Of a stretch of DNA of 64,000 bases, positions 46,663 to 57,618 are shown piece after piece (position 1 is the first letter of the stretch; every line of letters begins with the position of its first letter). The translations under genes were made by a program, and so were the position numbers. The DNA comes from Thelephora terrestris. Taxonomy: Eukaryota > Basidiomycota > Agaricomycetes > Thelephorales > Thelephoraceae. Location: positions 3,906,001 to 3,970,000 of the forward strand of contig WIUZ02000001.1 of assembly GCA_015956445.1 (NCBI GenBank), given 5' to 3'. The notes beneath the pieces were generated by a model. That model saw only the letters and a program-made list of their open reading frames with translations, was not told the origin of the DNA and did no database searches.

Positions 46663-47547
46663 CTAAGAGTCAGGAGTGCTCCGGAGCGAAGGGGTGTCAG
46701 GAGGACTGCCGTCGACATCAACGGGAGGTGTGTGGTCAAGGAGAAGTTGGGTTCGGGGATGCGCCAGTGGTGTCCCGTCGAACTCCGCCAACGTTCCTCT
46801 CAGTCCGATCTCTACAACGTGTTCAAGTATCCTCTCTAACTCGTCGTTTCTGTGTTTTGATCGCAGACGTTAAATGATACAAAAAGGAACGAGCGAGAAG
46901 TTACATACCTTTGTCTCTCGTATTCCTGCCTTTCCTCCACCCTGGTCATTGATTGCTCTAGTCTTGAAGAAAGCTCTTGGACGCGGGTAGAGAGATCCTC
47001 AAGTTTGTCGTCCACGTCGTCTCGTCGTTTCGACTGACTTCGTGAGGAACGCCACGTCTCCCCAATTATCAAAAGCGCTGCGACTCCGAATAGGAAGCCT
47101 TCGGCGAGTGCGTTTGCGCCGTTCTCGATCGCCCTGTGCGTGTGAGTTAACCACGGTCAGATGAGGAAGTGAGTCAGGGTGGGCACGCCAGCGTACCTAG
47201 CTTCGGAGAGCGGTCGGACGTGCTGGTTTGCTGGTTCGCCGAGGAGGTTTGTACGGAGTTTTACTTCTGTCTTGTACATGCTCTGCGCGAGGTTCACGCA
47301 TATTGACCTGAAGGTCTGATGCCTGACGGAAATAAATACGGGAGTCGGGGGATGCGAGTAAGAAGATGTATGAGATGAGAGAAGAAGAAGGGCTAGACGC
47401 ACTCTCTGGCTTGAGTCTTGAGTTGGTTGCTGATTGGTTTGGCTAGAGTCTCTCCCAAAAGGTCAGCCTCGCCCTTCCCTTTTGGAACCGCGGAGTGGAG
47501 GAGGCCCTTACTCGGATGAGGAGAGTGGCGATCTTTGCTGAGGCCAT
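46663..47547 (-). CDS. OPA3-like mitochondrial protein
   Basis: The start at 47547 gives MASAKIATLLIR, then TLAKPISNQLKTQARE, the conserved OPA3 start. Next come HQTFRSICVNLAQSMYKTEV KLRTNLLGEP and, after an intron, AIENGANALAEGFLFGVAAL LIIGETWRSSRSQSKRRDDV with the family's single membrane segment. A coiled coil follows (DKLEDLSTRVQELSSRLEQS MTRVEERQEYERQ). A last intron (donor GTATGT near 46909) opens a C-terminal extension of about 60 residues (NDELERILEHVVEIGLRG, then Pro/Ser-rich PPDTPSLRSTPDS) ending at 46663. The core is firmly OPA3; the extension is supported by one in-phase splice only. Confidence 0.86.
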
Positions 47548-47765
47548 GATGAGATAATATGTGCTCGATGGAGAGCGGTGGCGACGAGAAGGCGCATACA
47601 ACTAAGCGTGAGCACAGTATTCTGCGCGACCGGACATGAATCGCTCCGGCTTACTGGGCGTCTGCCCGGCAATAGTGTCGCGGATTGCCGCGACTGCTTC
47701 CGACCAGATTTCGATCTCGCTCACATTTCGCCAGCGCGCGCTCTTTCGACCCTCACAACAAGAGG

Positions 47766-48844
47766 ATGGGCGCCGGTAAGAAACCTTTTACTTCACAAGT
47801 GGCTGGACATGCGGGGGTGTCGATGTCGGAAGACGGTTCGCTGTTGTTCAAACCGGCCCTGCCCCACGAAGTCGCTTTTTATGAACACTTGACCTCGGAT
47901 CCGGGCTCTGCGCCTTTGAGACGGTACATTCCAAAATTCTACGGGACTCTCAGGCTCGAGGGACAGGTCGAGGACGGAAACTTGGAGACGCTGCACGAAG
48001 CGCCAGCACCAAGTGAAGAAAAAGATAAGTGTCTCAACTTGGAATGCCGCTAAGGGATCGCCCGGGTATTCATAACGACAATACAATCGATAGTTTTGGA
48101 AAATTTGACCCATAGGTTCTTGAAGCCGAACATTCTCGACCTCAAACTTGGAACGAGGCTCCACGACGACGAGGCAAGCGAGGAAAAGAAAGCTCGAATG
48201 ATCGAGAAGGCGAACGATACGACGTCCTCCAAAACCGGCCTACTATTGACGGGATTCCAGGTCAGTTGACACGCAAATGTTGCCGTTTGATGGCACGTTT
48301 TTGCTGAAGCATCTCTGTATGGCAGATTCATGACACGGTGACCGGTCAGGCGGTCACCGTGCCCAGGTCATACGGCAAATCACTCAAACCGTCGGATTTG
48401 CCAGATGGCATCGCCAAGTTCTTTCCTGTTCATTCGGAACAATTATCTCAAGGCCTGCCCAAGGAACAGCTATTGCCGGTCATAGAGTCGATCAGGAGAC
48501 ACGTAGCTGCGGTTCGAGACGCGTTTGCGCGACTGGAGCTCAGGATGATTGGAGGCAGCTTTTTGATCGTCTATGAGGGTGATCTCGAACGCGCCAAACA
48601 AGGGATCGCTCTCCTTGGAGAGGGTGACTCGGACGAAGATGAGGAGGATGATGAAGATGAGAGTGATGATGAGGACGAAGATGAGGAGAAGATCAAGCCC
48701 TGTCCGCCGTGTCTGGTGAAACTCATAGATTTCGCTCACACCAAGGTGGTAACTGGAAGGGGACCAGACGAAGGAGTGCTGCTGGGCATGGATACCACGC
48801 TGAAGTTATTGGATGGCAGGATTGCTCAGATCAAACAGTCTTAG
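47766..48844 (+). CDS. ARG82: inositol polyphosphate multikinase
   Basis: Makes higher inositol phosphates (IP3 to IP5 type steps) in the nucleus. The start at 47766 gives MGAGKKPFTSQVAGHAGVSM, then GSLLFKPALPHEVAFYEHL and RRYIPKFYGTL. After an intron comes the hallmark LKPNILDLKLGTRLHDD (PxxxDxKxG). The next exons give KTGLLLTGFQIHD, YGKSLKPSDLPDGIAKFF and ARLELRMIGGSFLIVYEGD, the SLL-type region. A run of about 25 Asp/Glu residues (48630-48690) sits just before CLVKLIDFAHTKV, which holds the metal-binding Asp. The acidic run recalls yeast Arg82. It ends at 48844; about 310 residues. It shares a 218-nt divergent promoter with OPA3. Confidence 0.93.
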
Positions 48845-49837
48845 GCTCCTTCGCAGATTTCGTATTGTATTCCTTCGGCACACTTTCCGTACACTGTTGG
48901 AATGGAAGGGGTCAACCGTGGCAACTTTGGCAAGACATATCTGGGGCGAAACTTGGAGGATGATATGCTGGTGTTTTATCTCCGCATCTCTTTCATAATT
49001 CGCTCGCTTGCGTCTCACTTCGGTACCCTACATAGATGCACCCATATCTTTGCGGGCTATCCTAGCACCCTCCGTACCTGTGATCACTGGACTCTGATCG
49101 AGATCGACGATGGGTTCGGGCCGCATCCCATTTCTGGCTCGTACAGTTCGTGTCGCTTCAGCCCTTCGAAGTGGCTGGAAACTCATACTATTTCCGCATT
49201 CGAATGGGGGTGGATACATCTCGATTGGTGACCACGCAACAGCCTGGCCCTGACGTAGACGATAGGTTTTCCGCGACTGAGAGGCGTCGGTGGTACCAGG
49301 TGAAACGGCTTGCGCAGTGTCTACAGCGGACCGGAGCAAAAAATGAGCGTTAAACATTCGTAGGCAGCGGAGCCGATTTTCCAGATTTATGACATCCAAC
49401 ATACAGCGCACACCTCGACCGACTAATAAGTGTGGGATGGGAAAGGTGAAAGATAGGATGGCGGAACGGGCGTCCAAGAAGTCGGATCCACGGTGCCTGT
49501 TCCTTCGACCTCCTATTAAACCTAGGACTTGTTCGCCGAAGCAACCATCGTCGCCAGCGCAATTCCAGGCTGGCCTCGGTCGCTCGATCCAATCACCGAC
49601 GTCGGCGTTCCTTCAATGTGAGTTCCACGTTCAATGGAGGTGTGTTGCGCGGAAGCTTCGTTCCCGTGGGATAAGCGCCAGGGTCACCTCTAAAATCAGA
49701 TGTGCAAGCGGGCGGAACGAAAAGGTGGTATTGCTCTTGATCTGATGCTACCCATTCATTCCGGTTTCTGCTTGCTGCACCTCCGAGCCTGGGCTTGATG
49801 TGCTGGCTTTCTACCCTTGGCTCCTTCGCCCTACACT
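48845..49837. other. intergenic
   Basis: About 1 kb without a gene I can support. Open frames on both strands (for example 49028-49477 minus) lack recognisable protein features. The right end holds the monooxygenase promoter. Confidence 0.4.
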
Positions 49838-51411
49838 ATGTCTACCTCCGTCTCTGACGCCGCCACGAACCCCAAGTCTATCTACGGGTCTCGAAAGGCT
49901 GCACTTGCTCTCGATGTTATCGTGGTCGGCTGCGGTATCGGTGGCTTATCTGCTGCCTTCTGTCTCACCCAGGCCGGCCACCGTGTGACCATCGTCGAGT
50001 CCTCTCCCGCGATGGGGCCCGAAATCGGCGCGGGCATCCTGAGCAGCCCCAATTGCAGTCGACTGCTCCGGAGGTGGGGTCTAGAAGAGGGTTTGGATGA
50101 GGTCGCTGTCAGAGGAAAGGGTGCAACCATGAGGAGATACTCCACCGGCGAGCAGATCAGCTTCGCAAAGTGGGAGGGCGTCGCGGAGAAGGAGCACGGT
50201 GCTCCTTATTATCAAATCCACCGCGCAGACCTTCAAAAACTCCTCCACGACCTCGTTGGCCCATACGTTACCATCCTGTTGGACACCGTCGTTGTCGGAT
50301 GTGACCCGGGTCCGACGGCACCTTCCCTCACGCTCGAGTCTGGAAAGGTCTTGAACGGGGATTTGATAGTTGGAGCGGATGGTTTGAAGAGTTACATTCA
50401 ACAGGTCGTGTTGGGGGAACCTAACCGAGCGGATCCAACTGGCGACGCGGCGTGGCGGGCGCTCGTTCCAGGCTCCTTGATGGTGCAAGATCCAGAGTTG
50501 CGTGAGTTCATCGAGGACCCACACTTGACCGTATGGGCGTCGCCTGGGAGGCACTTAGTAGGATACCCGATTGTGCGTCTCTTATTTGGGTTCCTTCCCC
50601 AACTCGAGCCCGCTGACCGTCGAGATCTTCCCGCAGAGGAACGGAGAGATATATAACCTCGTTTTGTTGCACCCGGATGATGGTGGGTCGGTGGAATCCT
50701 GGGCTGCGACGGGAAACGTCGAAGAGATGAGGAACGCTTACGCAGATCACGAGCCACGGTGAAAAGCATCTTATGGTCCCCGTAACAAATCACTAAATGA
50801 CATCCGAGCAGAGTACGAAAAATTCTGGGACTGGTTCAGTCGAACCTGAGATTCCGCTTGATGGACAGACAGCCATTGGATAAGTGGACTCACGACTCCG
50901 GACGTGTCACGTTGCTGGGCGATGCTTGTCACCCAATGTTGGTGAGATGAATTTTAAAAGGCTTCTCTTTGGAATCGTCGTTGACCACCCTTTCTAGCCA
51001 TACAGAGCGCAAGGTGCTGCGATGGCGATCGAGGACGCAGCGGTTCTCGGCAACCTTCTTTCAAGAATTTCCGACATCTCTCAATTGGGACCCATCCTGA
51101 AAGCCTACCAGTACCTTCGGCTCGAACGTACCGCCGCAGCGCAAGCAGCTTCGCGAGCTTACCAACGCTTCTACCATCTTCCAGATGGCCCGGAGCAAAG
51201 AGGACGAGATGAGAACCTGAAGAAGGCGATGCCCTACGAAGTCGCTGGCAACACGGCAGAGTTGCGGCGCCAATCATTTGCGAATCAGAGCGATGGGCCA
51301 AATAAGGCTGCCTATGACAAGATATTGGGTTACGATGCGGATGCGGAGGTGGATGAGTGGTGGGCATCTCACGGGGACGAGTTGGAGGCGCTTGTGCCAA
51401 AGCCGTGCTAA
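49838..51411 (+). CDS. FAD-dependent monooxygenase (salicylate hydroxylase-like)
   Basis: Group A flavoprotein hydroxylase. The start at 49838 gives MSTSVSDAATNPKSIYGSRK. The FAD-binding Rossmann motif is VIVVGCGIGGLSAAFCLTQA GHRVTIVESS. Further on come GPEIGAGILSSPNCSRLL, YYQIHRADLQKLLHDL, DLIVGADGLKS (DG motif), NRADPTGDAAWRALVPGSLM and RHLVGYPI. After introns follow NGEIYNLVLLHPDDGGS, then VTLLGDACHPMLPYRAQGAA MAIEDAAVLGNL (GD motif). The C-terminus is DAEVDEWWASHGDELEALVP with the stop at 51411. Four exons, about 440 residues. It has no signal peptide, and the substrate is probably a small aromatic or alkaloid. A close paralogue type is frequent in wood- and litter-degrading fungi. Confidence 0.92.
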
Positions 51412-51989
51412 CTGTAATGCCACGTTTGCATGTACATATGTATTTTCAGCGTCTCTACGTTTACTTGTATTTTCCCGAGACATTAGGCACCAGAGCGCGA
51501 TCAATCTGTCTTTCGAATTACAAGCGACCAAACTAAGTAGCGTGTGAGGAATCGTGTGGTGGGATTTGTGCCAGCGAATGTGTTGTCGTCAGCCCCAAGT
51601 GACGATGGCTTCGTCAGGGGCGGAGTGGCAAAAAAAAAACGGTGTTGTGGAGGGACTTGAATCGTCCGGAGGGGAAGGCAAGGTGGAAGGCTTGATCGCA
51701 GGCATGGACGAGTGCAAGGCGAGTGAGCCAACCAAACGTTTTACGGATCGGCCACCTTGAGGCTGCCAACGAGAAATCGCTTTTGTTTCTGGAAGCCACT
51801 ACCGCTCCAGCCCTTCGCCTTTTCCCCGCAATAAACATCGTTGGTTGCATCAAAACGCCAGCTTCATTTGTTAGCGCGGTAATATTCGTATGCTGTGACA
51901 GCTGGCGCTCAGTCGAGCGCTATTTGGGCGCAGTGTGGCGGCCTCCTTCTTCCGTCTTCCCACTGCGGTCCACCGTCGCCACGAAACTC
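51412..51989. other. intergenic
   Basis: About 580 nt. Upstream region of the NLR gene; no coding signal. Confidence 0.4.
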
Positions 51990-54840
51990 ATGTCTAACCT
52001 CTCTCAAGGCACTTCAGGCCCACCCGGCCACCTCGGACCGCGGCCTCCTCCTCAGCTATTAGGCGGGAACTATACAGCATCCCAGTCGGCGTCGACACAG
52101 CTATCCCCTGAGCAATTGACGGCTATTCACATCAGAAAACTGACTGTAAGGCTGCCTATCGCTCTCTTATTTGATATCATGGGCTAAAGAACTGTTTGAT
52201 GACACAAGGGGACCGTCGATGAGATCCTGAGGCAGCAGGAGGTATGATCAGTGGCTCTCGTTGTTAGGTGTCCGCCTGACCGGCTAGTAGGAGTCATCTG
52301 TGACAAAGGAGCAGTTTGACGGCCTCTTGAAAGCTTTAGATAGGCTGGGTCTAGGAATGGACAACGGGGATGCGGCTCATAAACCCCAATTGATACGAAA
52401 TGACACTCTGCTCATGTCAGCGGTTTTGGACCTCTTCATTTGATCCTGCATCTAATCTTCCTTAGTTCCCTGGAGCGAATCAAGGACAAGCTCACGGATG
52501 CATTTAATCGACTCGAGATCATGGGACGTGCGGGTGATGGCGAGGATGGCAAGGTTGTGTCTGAACTCATGGAAAACATCAAAAGCGCTGTCACCGATTG
52601 CCAGGTGTGTGTCAACCGTTGAACCGTGCCATTCATCTAATCCGCAATTTAGTCTGTTATAGTTGCGGCCAACGCGCCTGGTGAATTACCTCCTCCGGCG
52701 CCAAGGGCCTGCTTCGGCCGCAATGAGGAGATCGAGAAGATCGTTGGCCTCGCTGAGAACCTTCAACCGATGGCACTGATCGGTGCTGGAGGGATCGGCA
52801 AGACTTCCATTGCGTTGAAGGTCATCCATGAGAATCGCATCAAGCAATGTTTCGGCGAGAACCGCCGTTTCGTCCGGTGCGACCAGTTCCCAGCAACGCT
52901 CCCACATTTCCTTGCCCGGATCTCCAGGGTCAGCGGAGCAGGGATCGAGAACCCTGGAGATCTAGCTTCTCTGCTCCCATTCCTATCCTCAAAGGAGCTG
53001 TTCGTAGTTCTCGACAATGCCGAATCAATCCTCGACCCTCAGGGGATGGACGCTCAGGATATATATGACTGCATGGAGGAGCTATGTCAATTGGAGACAA
53101 TATGTATCTGAATCACATCCCGAATATCCACCGTCCCACCCGATTGCGAGGCGCTCGACATCCCGACGTTATCGACGGATGCCGCCCGGGACGTGTTTTA
53201 TCAAAAATACAAGAGATGTGGGCGGTCGGGTTTGGTGGACGACGTCCTCAGGCAACTGGAGTTCCATCCGCTGTCAGTTACCCTACTCGCCACGGTCGCA
53301 CAACAGAACAGGTGGGACATCACACGATTGGTCAAGGAATGGGAGGGACGGCGAATGGAAACACTGAGGACGGAGCATCAGACGAGCCTGGCTGCCACGA
53401 TCGAGCTCTCGCTCGCCTCTCCGATGTTCCAAAAGCTTGGGCCCGACGCCATGGGAATTTTGGGAGTTGTCGCCTTCTACCCACAAGGCATCGACGAGAA
53501 GAACCTCGAGTGGTTGTTCCCCACGGTCTCGGACAGGACCCACATCTTTGACAAGCTCTGCATGCTTTCCCTGGCGTACCGCAGCAATGGATTCATCACT
53601 ATGCTCGCCCCCCCTTCGAGACCATCTCCGCCCCAAAGACCCAAAGACCTCTCCACTCCTGTGCACGACCAAGGGATGTTACTTCGCCCGGTTGTTAATC
53701 GAATTTGACACTCAACAGTGGCGGTGGATCATGTCAGAGGAAGTGAACGTCGAGCACTTAATCGATGTCTTCGCCTCCGCTGATCCCAGCTCTGATGTTG
53801 TCTGGTATGCCTGTGTCAGCTTTATGGATTACCTTTGGTGGCGCAAACCACGGCCGACCGTGCTGAGGAAGAGGGTTGAGGAACTTTCCGATGATAATTC
53901 CTCCAAGCCTGTTTGCTTGTACGGGCTTGCAAATTTGTACGGAATAATCGGAAATTTCACAGAACAGGCATTGTTCCTTGGGCACGCCTTGAAGATTGAG
54001 CGAGAACGGGGGAACGACTCCCAAGTTGCTGAAATATTGAAGAGCCTATCCCGTTCAAATATTGTTCTGGACCGTCTCGAGGAAGGGATAGATCAGGCGA
54101 GGGAAGCAATGGGAATTTACGAGCGGCTTGGGAGAACGATGGACCGTGTGGAATGTTTGGGTTCCCTTGCTCAGTTATTCCGGGCAGCTGGACAGCTTGA
54201 TGCAGCGGAAGAAGCGATAGCCGAAGCGCTCAAACTTCTTCTCCCGGAGAAAGGCCAAGAATATCGGGTCTGCCAATTACTTCAAACCCTTGGTGATATA
54301 TATCATTCCAAGGGCGATATAGAGAAGGCGATTTCCCATTACAAGCTGGCTCTCGGAATCGCATCCACTCTCGGCAACCGTAATCTCCTGTTTGGGACCC
54401 ATTGTTCCTTGACGGGGGTTTTTCTCAAAGAAGGCCGACTCGACGATGCGCAGCTTCACATCGAACAAGCCAAGTCTTTCGCACTCGATGACTCATTTTA
54501 TCTTGGTCTAGCAGTCTATTCGCAGGCCGAGATTTATTATCGACAACGCAGGCTCAAAGATGCAGCATCCGAGGCTCTACGCGCCCAAGAGATCTTTGAG
54601 ACGCTAGGGAATCTGAAGCTTCTCGAGAGTTGCAACCTTCTCCTTCAGGAGATCGAGGAAGCAACGGAGAGTCTCCATCCCTCCGTCGAATCAGATAATA
54701 ATTGCGAGCCCTCGGAAATAACTGTGTCCCTCGCACCCGTTGACTTCCCTCCCTCAGTCCATGGTACATCTGCCAGAGCCCCGGCGAGTACTACTTCTCA
54801 GGATTCCGAGAACGCACCTGGACTATTGTCCGTTTCCTAA
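51990..54840 (+). pseudogene. STAND NLR (NB-ARC + TPR-like repeats), disrupted in this copy
   Basis: Agaricomycete NLR-type protein, a class linked to self/non-self recognition and cell death. The start at 51990 gives MSNLSQGTSGPPGHLGPRPP. A helical N-terminal part follows over four short exons (SVTKEQFDGLLKALDRLGLG). The NB-ARC begins [20 protein letters not shown] with Walker [10 protein letters not shown] and Walker [15 protein letters not shown]. The frame then meets TGA at 53109-53111, exactly where relatives have the Cys before ITSRIS, and continues in the same frame ([20 protein letters not shown]). At about 53608-53614 a run of seven C, where six are expected, shifts the frame inside [16 protein letters not shown]. 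Beyond it, TPR-like repeats (QLDAAEEAIAEALKLLLPEK, DIEKAISHYKLALGIASTL, RLDDAQLHIEQAKSFALDD) run intact to 54840. So there are two lesions, both small and recent-looking, or sequencing errors. Confidence 0.85.
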
Positions 54841-55752
54841 GCTCAATCTACTTCACTCCTTTCTTTCCTATCCTCTCCCATTCCAATGGTTTACTCTCTG
54901 TAACTTCCCATAGTCCTGTATTTTGTTGTTCCGCTGCTCGTTGTTGGTCTATATTTTATGTCACCTGTCGCTTTGCCTCTTGTTGTTGACACGGCTTGCT
55001 TCTGATGTCTAATGGGATTTTCAATTTTTTCGACCAACGTGGCGCGTCGCCAAGCAAAAGCACAGTTCGCAGAACACCTTAAGCAGTACACCACCTTTGT
55101 TACCTGGAAATCGTGCACCGACAGAACATAGAACGAACGATAGATGGCCAGATCAACAACAATTGATGATCCTAGGACTGAGATGGTGGTTTTTGTTTCG
55201 GCTCGAATGTGTGATACTCATGTACATTGCACAGAAAACACTGCAAGAAGAAAGAGAAACATGCATACAGATAAGTTGAAAAGGCCAAATGCAGATACGA
55301 CAGAACAGAAGCCGGAGGAAAGACTGGAGGGAGAAACAAGAACGTGGCAATCGATTGCGCACGCAAATTTCATCGAGGGTCGTGGAAGGCCATGAGATGG
55401 ACGACCCAGGGGCTAAAGCGCTAATGGGCAGGAGGTCGAAAATCCACGTTTTGGGTCGTGCGTTGAACAATGGTGGCCCGAGGATCAATTTGGCGAGTTC
55501 TTTCAAGGCGTGTTGTCGTACACGGTTGAGCGATTATCTGTCTTCGACGTTTACCGGTGGCGTGGCAGAGCAAAGGAGTTGAGCTGCAGGCACCTGGTTT
55601 ACCTGCCAAGGTGGCTGTATTTCCTCCCACAAGTCGTGCTGGCGATCATCACACGCTACTCGGTCGCCGAGCAAACTACTCGGCCCAACGCACCATCCCA
55701 TATATACATCCCTTTCGTCCCCTTTGCCCAAATACCCATGCCATGAACAAAT
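54841..55752. other. convergent intergenic region of NLR and MRI1
   Basis: About 910 nt. No supported gene. A TATATA-like stretch lies near 55699 but no coding frame starts after it on the + strand. Confidence 0.4.
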
Positions 55753-57461
55753 CTACAACACATTTTCCAGATCGAACACCCCATTCTCTTTCACCGCAAC
55801 ACCTTTTTCTGTAACGATCGCCGTGATGAGTTCAGCAGGTGTCACATCGAAGCTCGGGTTATAAACTCCCTCTGGTTTCATTTCTAAAGGCATTACCATG
55901 ACCGTCGCCTGGGGATATTTTCCATTCGCATCCGGCGTGGCTGGGTACAGCGCACCTCGCACCAGTCTTGCCTCAATCGGTGGCCGGTGCTCGACGGGGA
56001 TCCTGGAAATCCAGGAGCGAGTGGTCAATAGATAGACCCATCCATCGTAGTAGATATGAAATGTACCCAGACCCATCCACAGTGAGTGGCTGTCCGTGGG
56101 ATGTACACAGTGTACACTCGAATCTAGGTCAATATTTGTGGACCGTTAAGGAAGGCGAGGGACCCCGACCGCTCTGGAGGGTCAGGAACACCGCGAAATG
56201 CGGGAACTGGCACCCTTCTACGGCGGATATGTATATTTGCTGTCTAATCTGTTCCCGCGGACAGTCACTCAGTATTCAAGTCGATCGTACTGGTGGGTGC
56301 AATGACCAAGAACGGAATCTTATGCCTTGCAGCGAGGACAGCCGCATTGTACGTCCCGATCTATTCGAGCGTGATTCAAAGAGTCGCCAACAGAAAACTC
56401 AAAACATCTTCGTACCTTGTTGGCCGTGTCTCTGTTCTTGACGACACTATCTGCACCGACGACTGGGGAAAGGTGGAATTCAATGACGCCTCCCTCAACC
56501 AGGGGCAGTCATCCCATACCAATGGCGTCGATTTTATGGTGTTGGAATAAAGACCCGACCATACTATCGCAGACCATGACAGAAGGGATGTCGAGTGCCA
56601 TGGGCTCCAAGGCCGTGAGCTTACCTCGATTCTTTAGACGACTGTATCGACTTGTTGGAAGGGACAGGGAACGAACCGAGAGCCTTGGTGATATGGTCTC
56701 GACTGAATGAAATACGCCTTGTTCAACTTTCGAATCTCGAACAAGTAGGTTATGACGCCAAGCGCAGTTCCGTAACCCTGCACGTAGAGGAAGGATGTAG
56801 TCGGCATCGGCGCCTTAATCCTCCGCTAACAGGATGGGGACTCACGGATGTAGCCAGACTTCCAGCGTTGCAAACCGTCATCAAGTTTAACTCCTCCCCA
56901 GACCCACCGCTCTTCTTGACAGCCTCCACGATCCAATCTCCGCCCCACTTACCCATGGCCCTATTCTGCCCAAGGTCGATCTCATGCACGGCCCTCCCCG
57001 CCTTGATCACTTCCCGAGCAATCTCCTCAACGGGAGAGTTGGACTCGACCCCCGCGTCAAGTACGTTTCTAATTTGATCGAGGGCAGCGCCGAGGTTAAC
57101 TGCAGTAAGCCGGGCGAGAAAGAGGTGATCGAGGAGAGGCTTGATGTGGTCGCTAAATTCGAGTGAAGAAGACAAGAAATCCGGTCGTAGACCCTGAGTG
57201 AGGGAAGCAGAGATGTGCGACGCTACTGATAGCGCGGCTAGAGAACCGATGGCCGGTGCACCTCGAATCTAAGCAGCCCAAAAAGGACAATCAGCCTTGA
57301 AGTATCCACTGCGATGCGTGATGCACCTTCATGGATTTTATGGCCTCATATGCCTTTTCAATGGTATCAATTTCAATCCATTCCTGAGTACGCGGGAGCA
57401 GAAGCTGGTCGATAATCTCAACCCTGTTGCCGGAAGTACGGATAGATGAGATAGTAGCCAT
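55753..57461 (-). CDS. MRI1: methylthioribose-1-phosphate isomerase
   Basis: Methionine salvage enzyme turning methylthioribose-1-phosphate into the ribulose form. The start at 57461 gives [31 protein letters not shown]. After an intron come [16 protein letters not shown] and the core [38 protein letters not shown] carries the catalytic Cys. Next are [55 protein letters not shown] with the catalytic Asp, then [18 protein letters not shown] and [20 protein letters not shown]. It ends [34 protein letters not shown] at 55753. Two oddities: the splice after YHQGSR adds a Phe or uses a poor donor, and an intron of about 235 nt with a shortened loop lies before IPVEHRP. An unusual allele or a weakly decayed gene cannot be excluded. 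Confidence 0.85.
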
Positions 57462-57618
57462 TGTTGTGCAGTCCACTGAAATGATCGACTCAACTTCCTG
57501 ATCGGGTAGCATGTAGGCGCGGACAACAAGCACTGCGGCGTAGGCCGCATGTTATCCTCGTGGACCCTTCGAACCCAACCTTCATCGGCGTATTGTTTCG
57601 CATTCCACGATATTCACC
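57462..57618. promoter_or_regulatory. 157-nt divergent promoter of MRI1 and the kinase
   Basis: Both genes start outward from this stretch. No TATA box seen. Confidence 0.45.

Noticed and set aside
55153-55506. Minus-strand open frame of 117 residues between NLR and MRI1
   Set aside because: No domain, odd Cys/Ile composition and no splice or promoter support.
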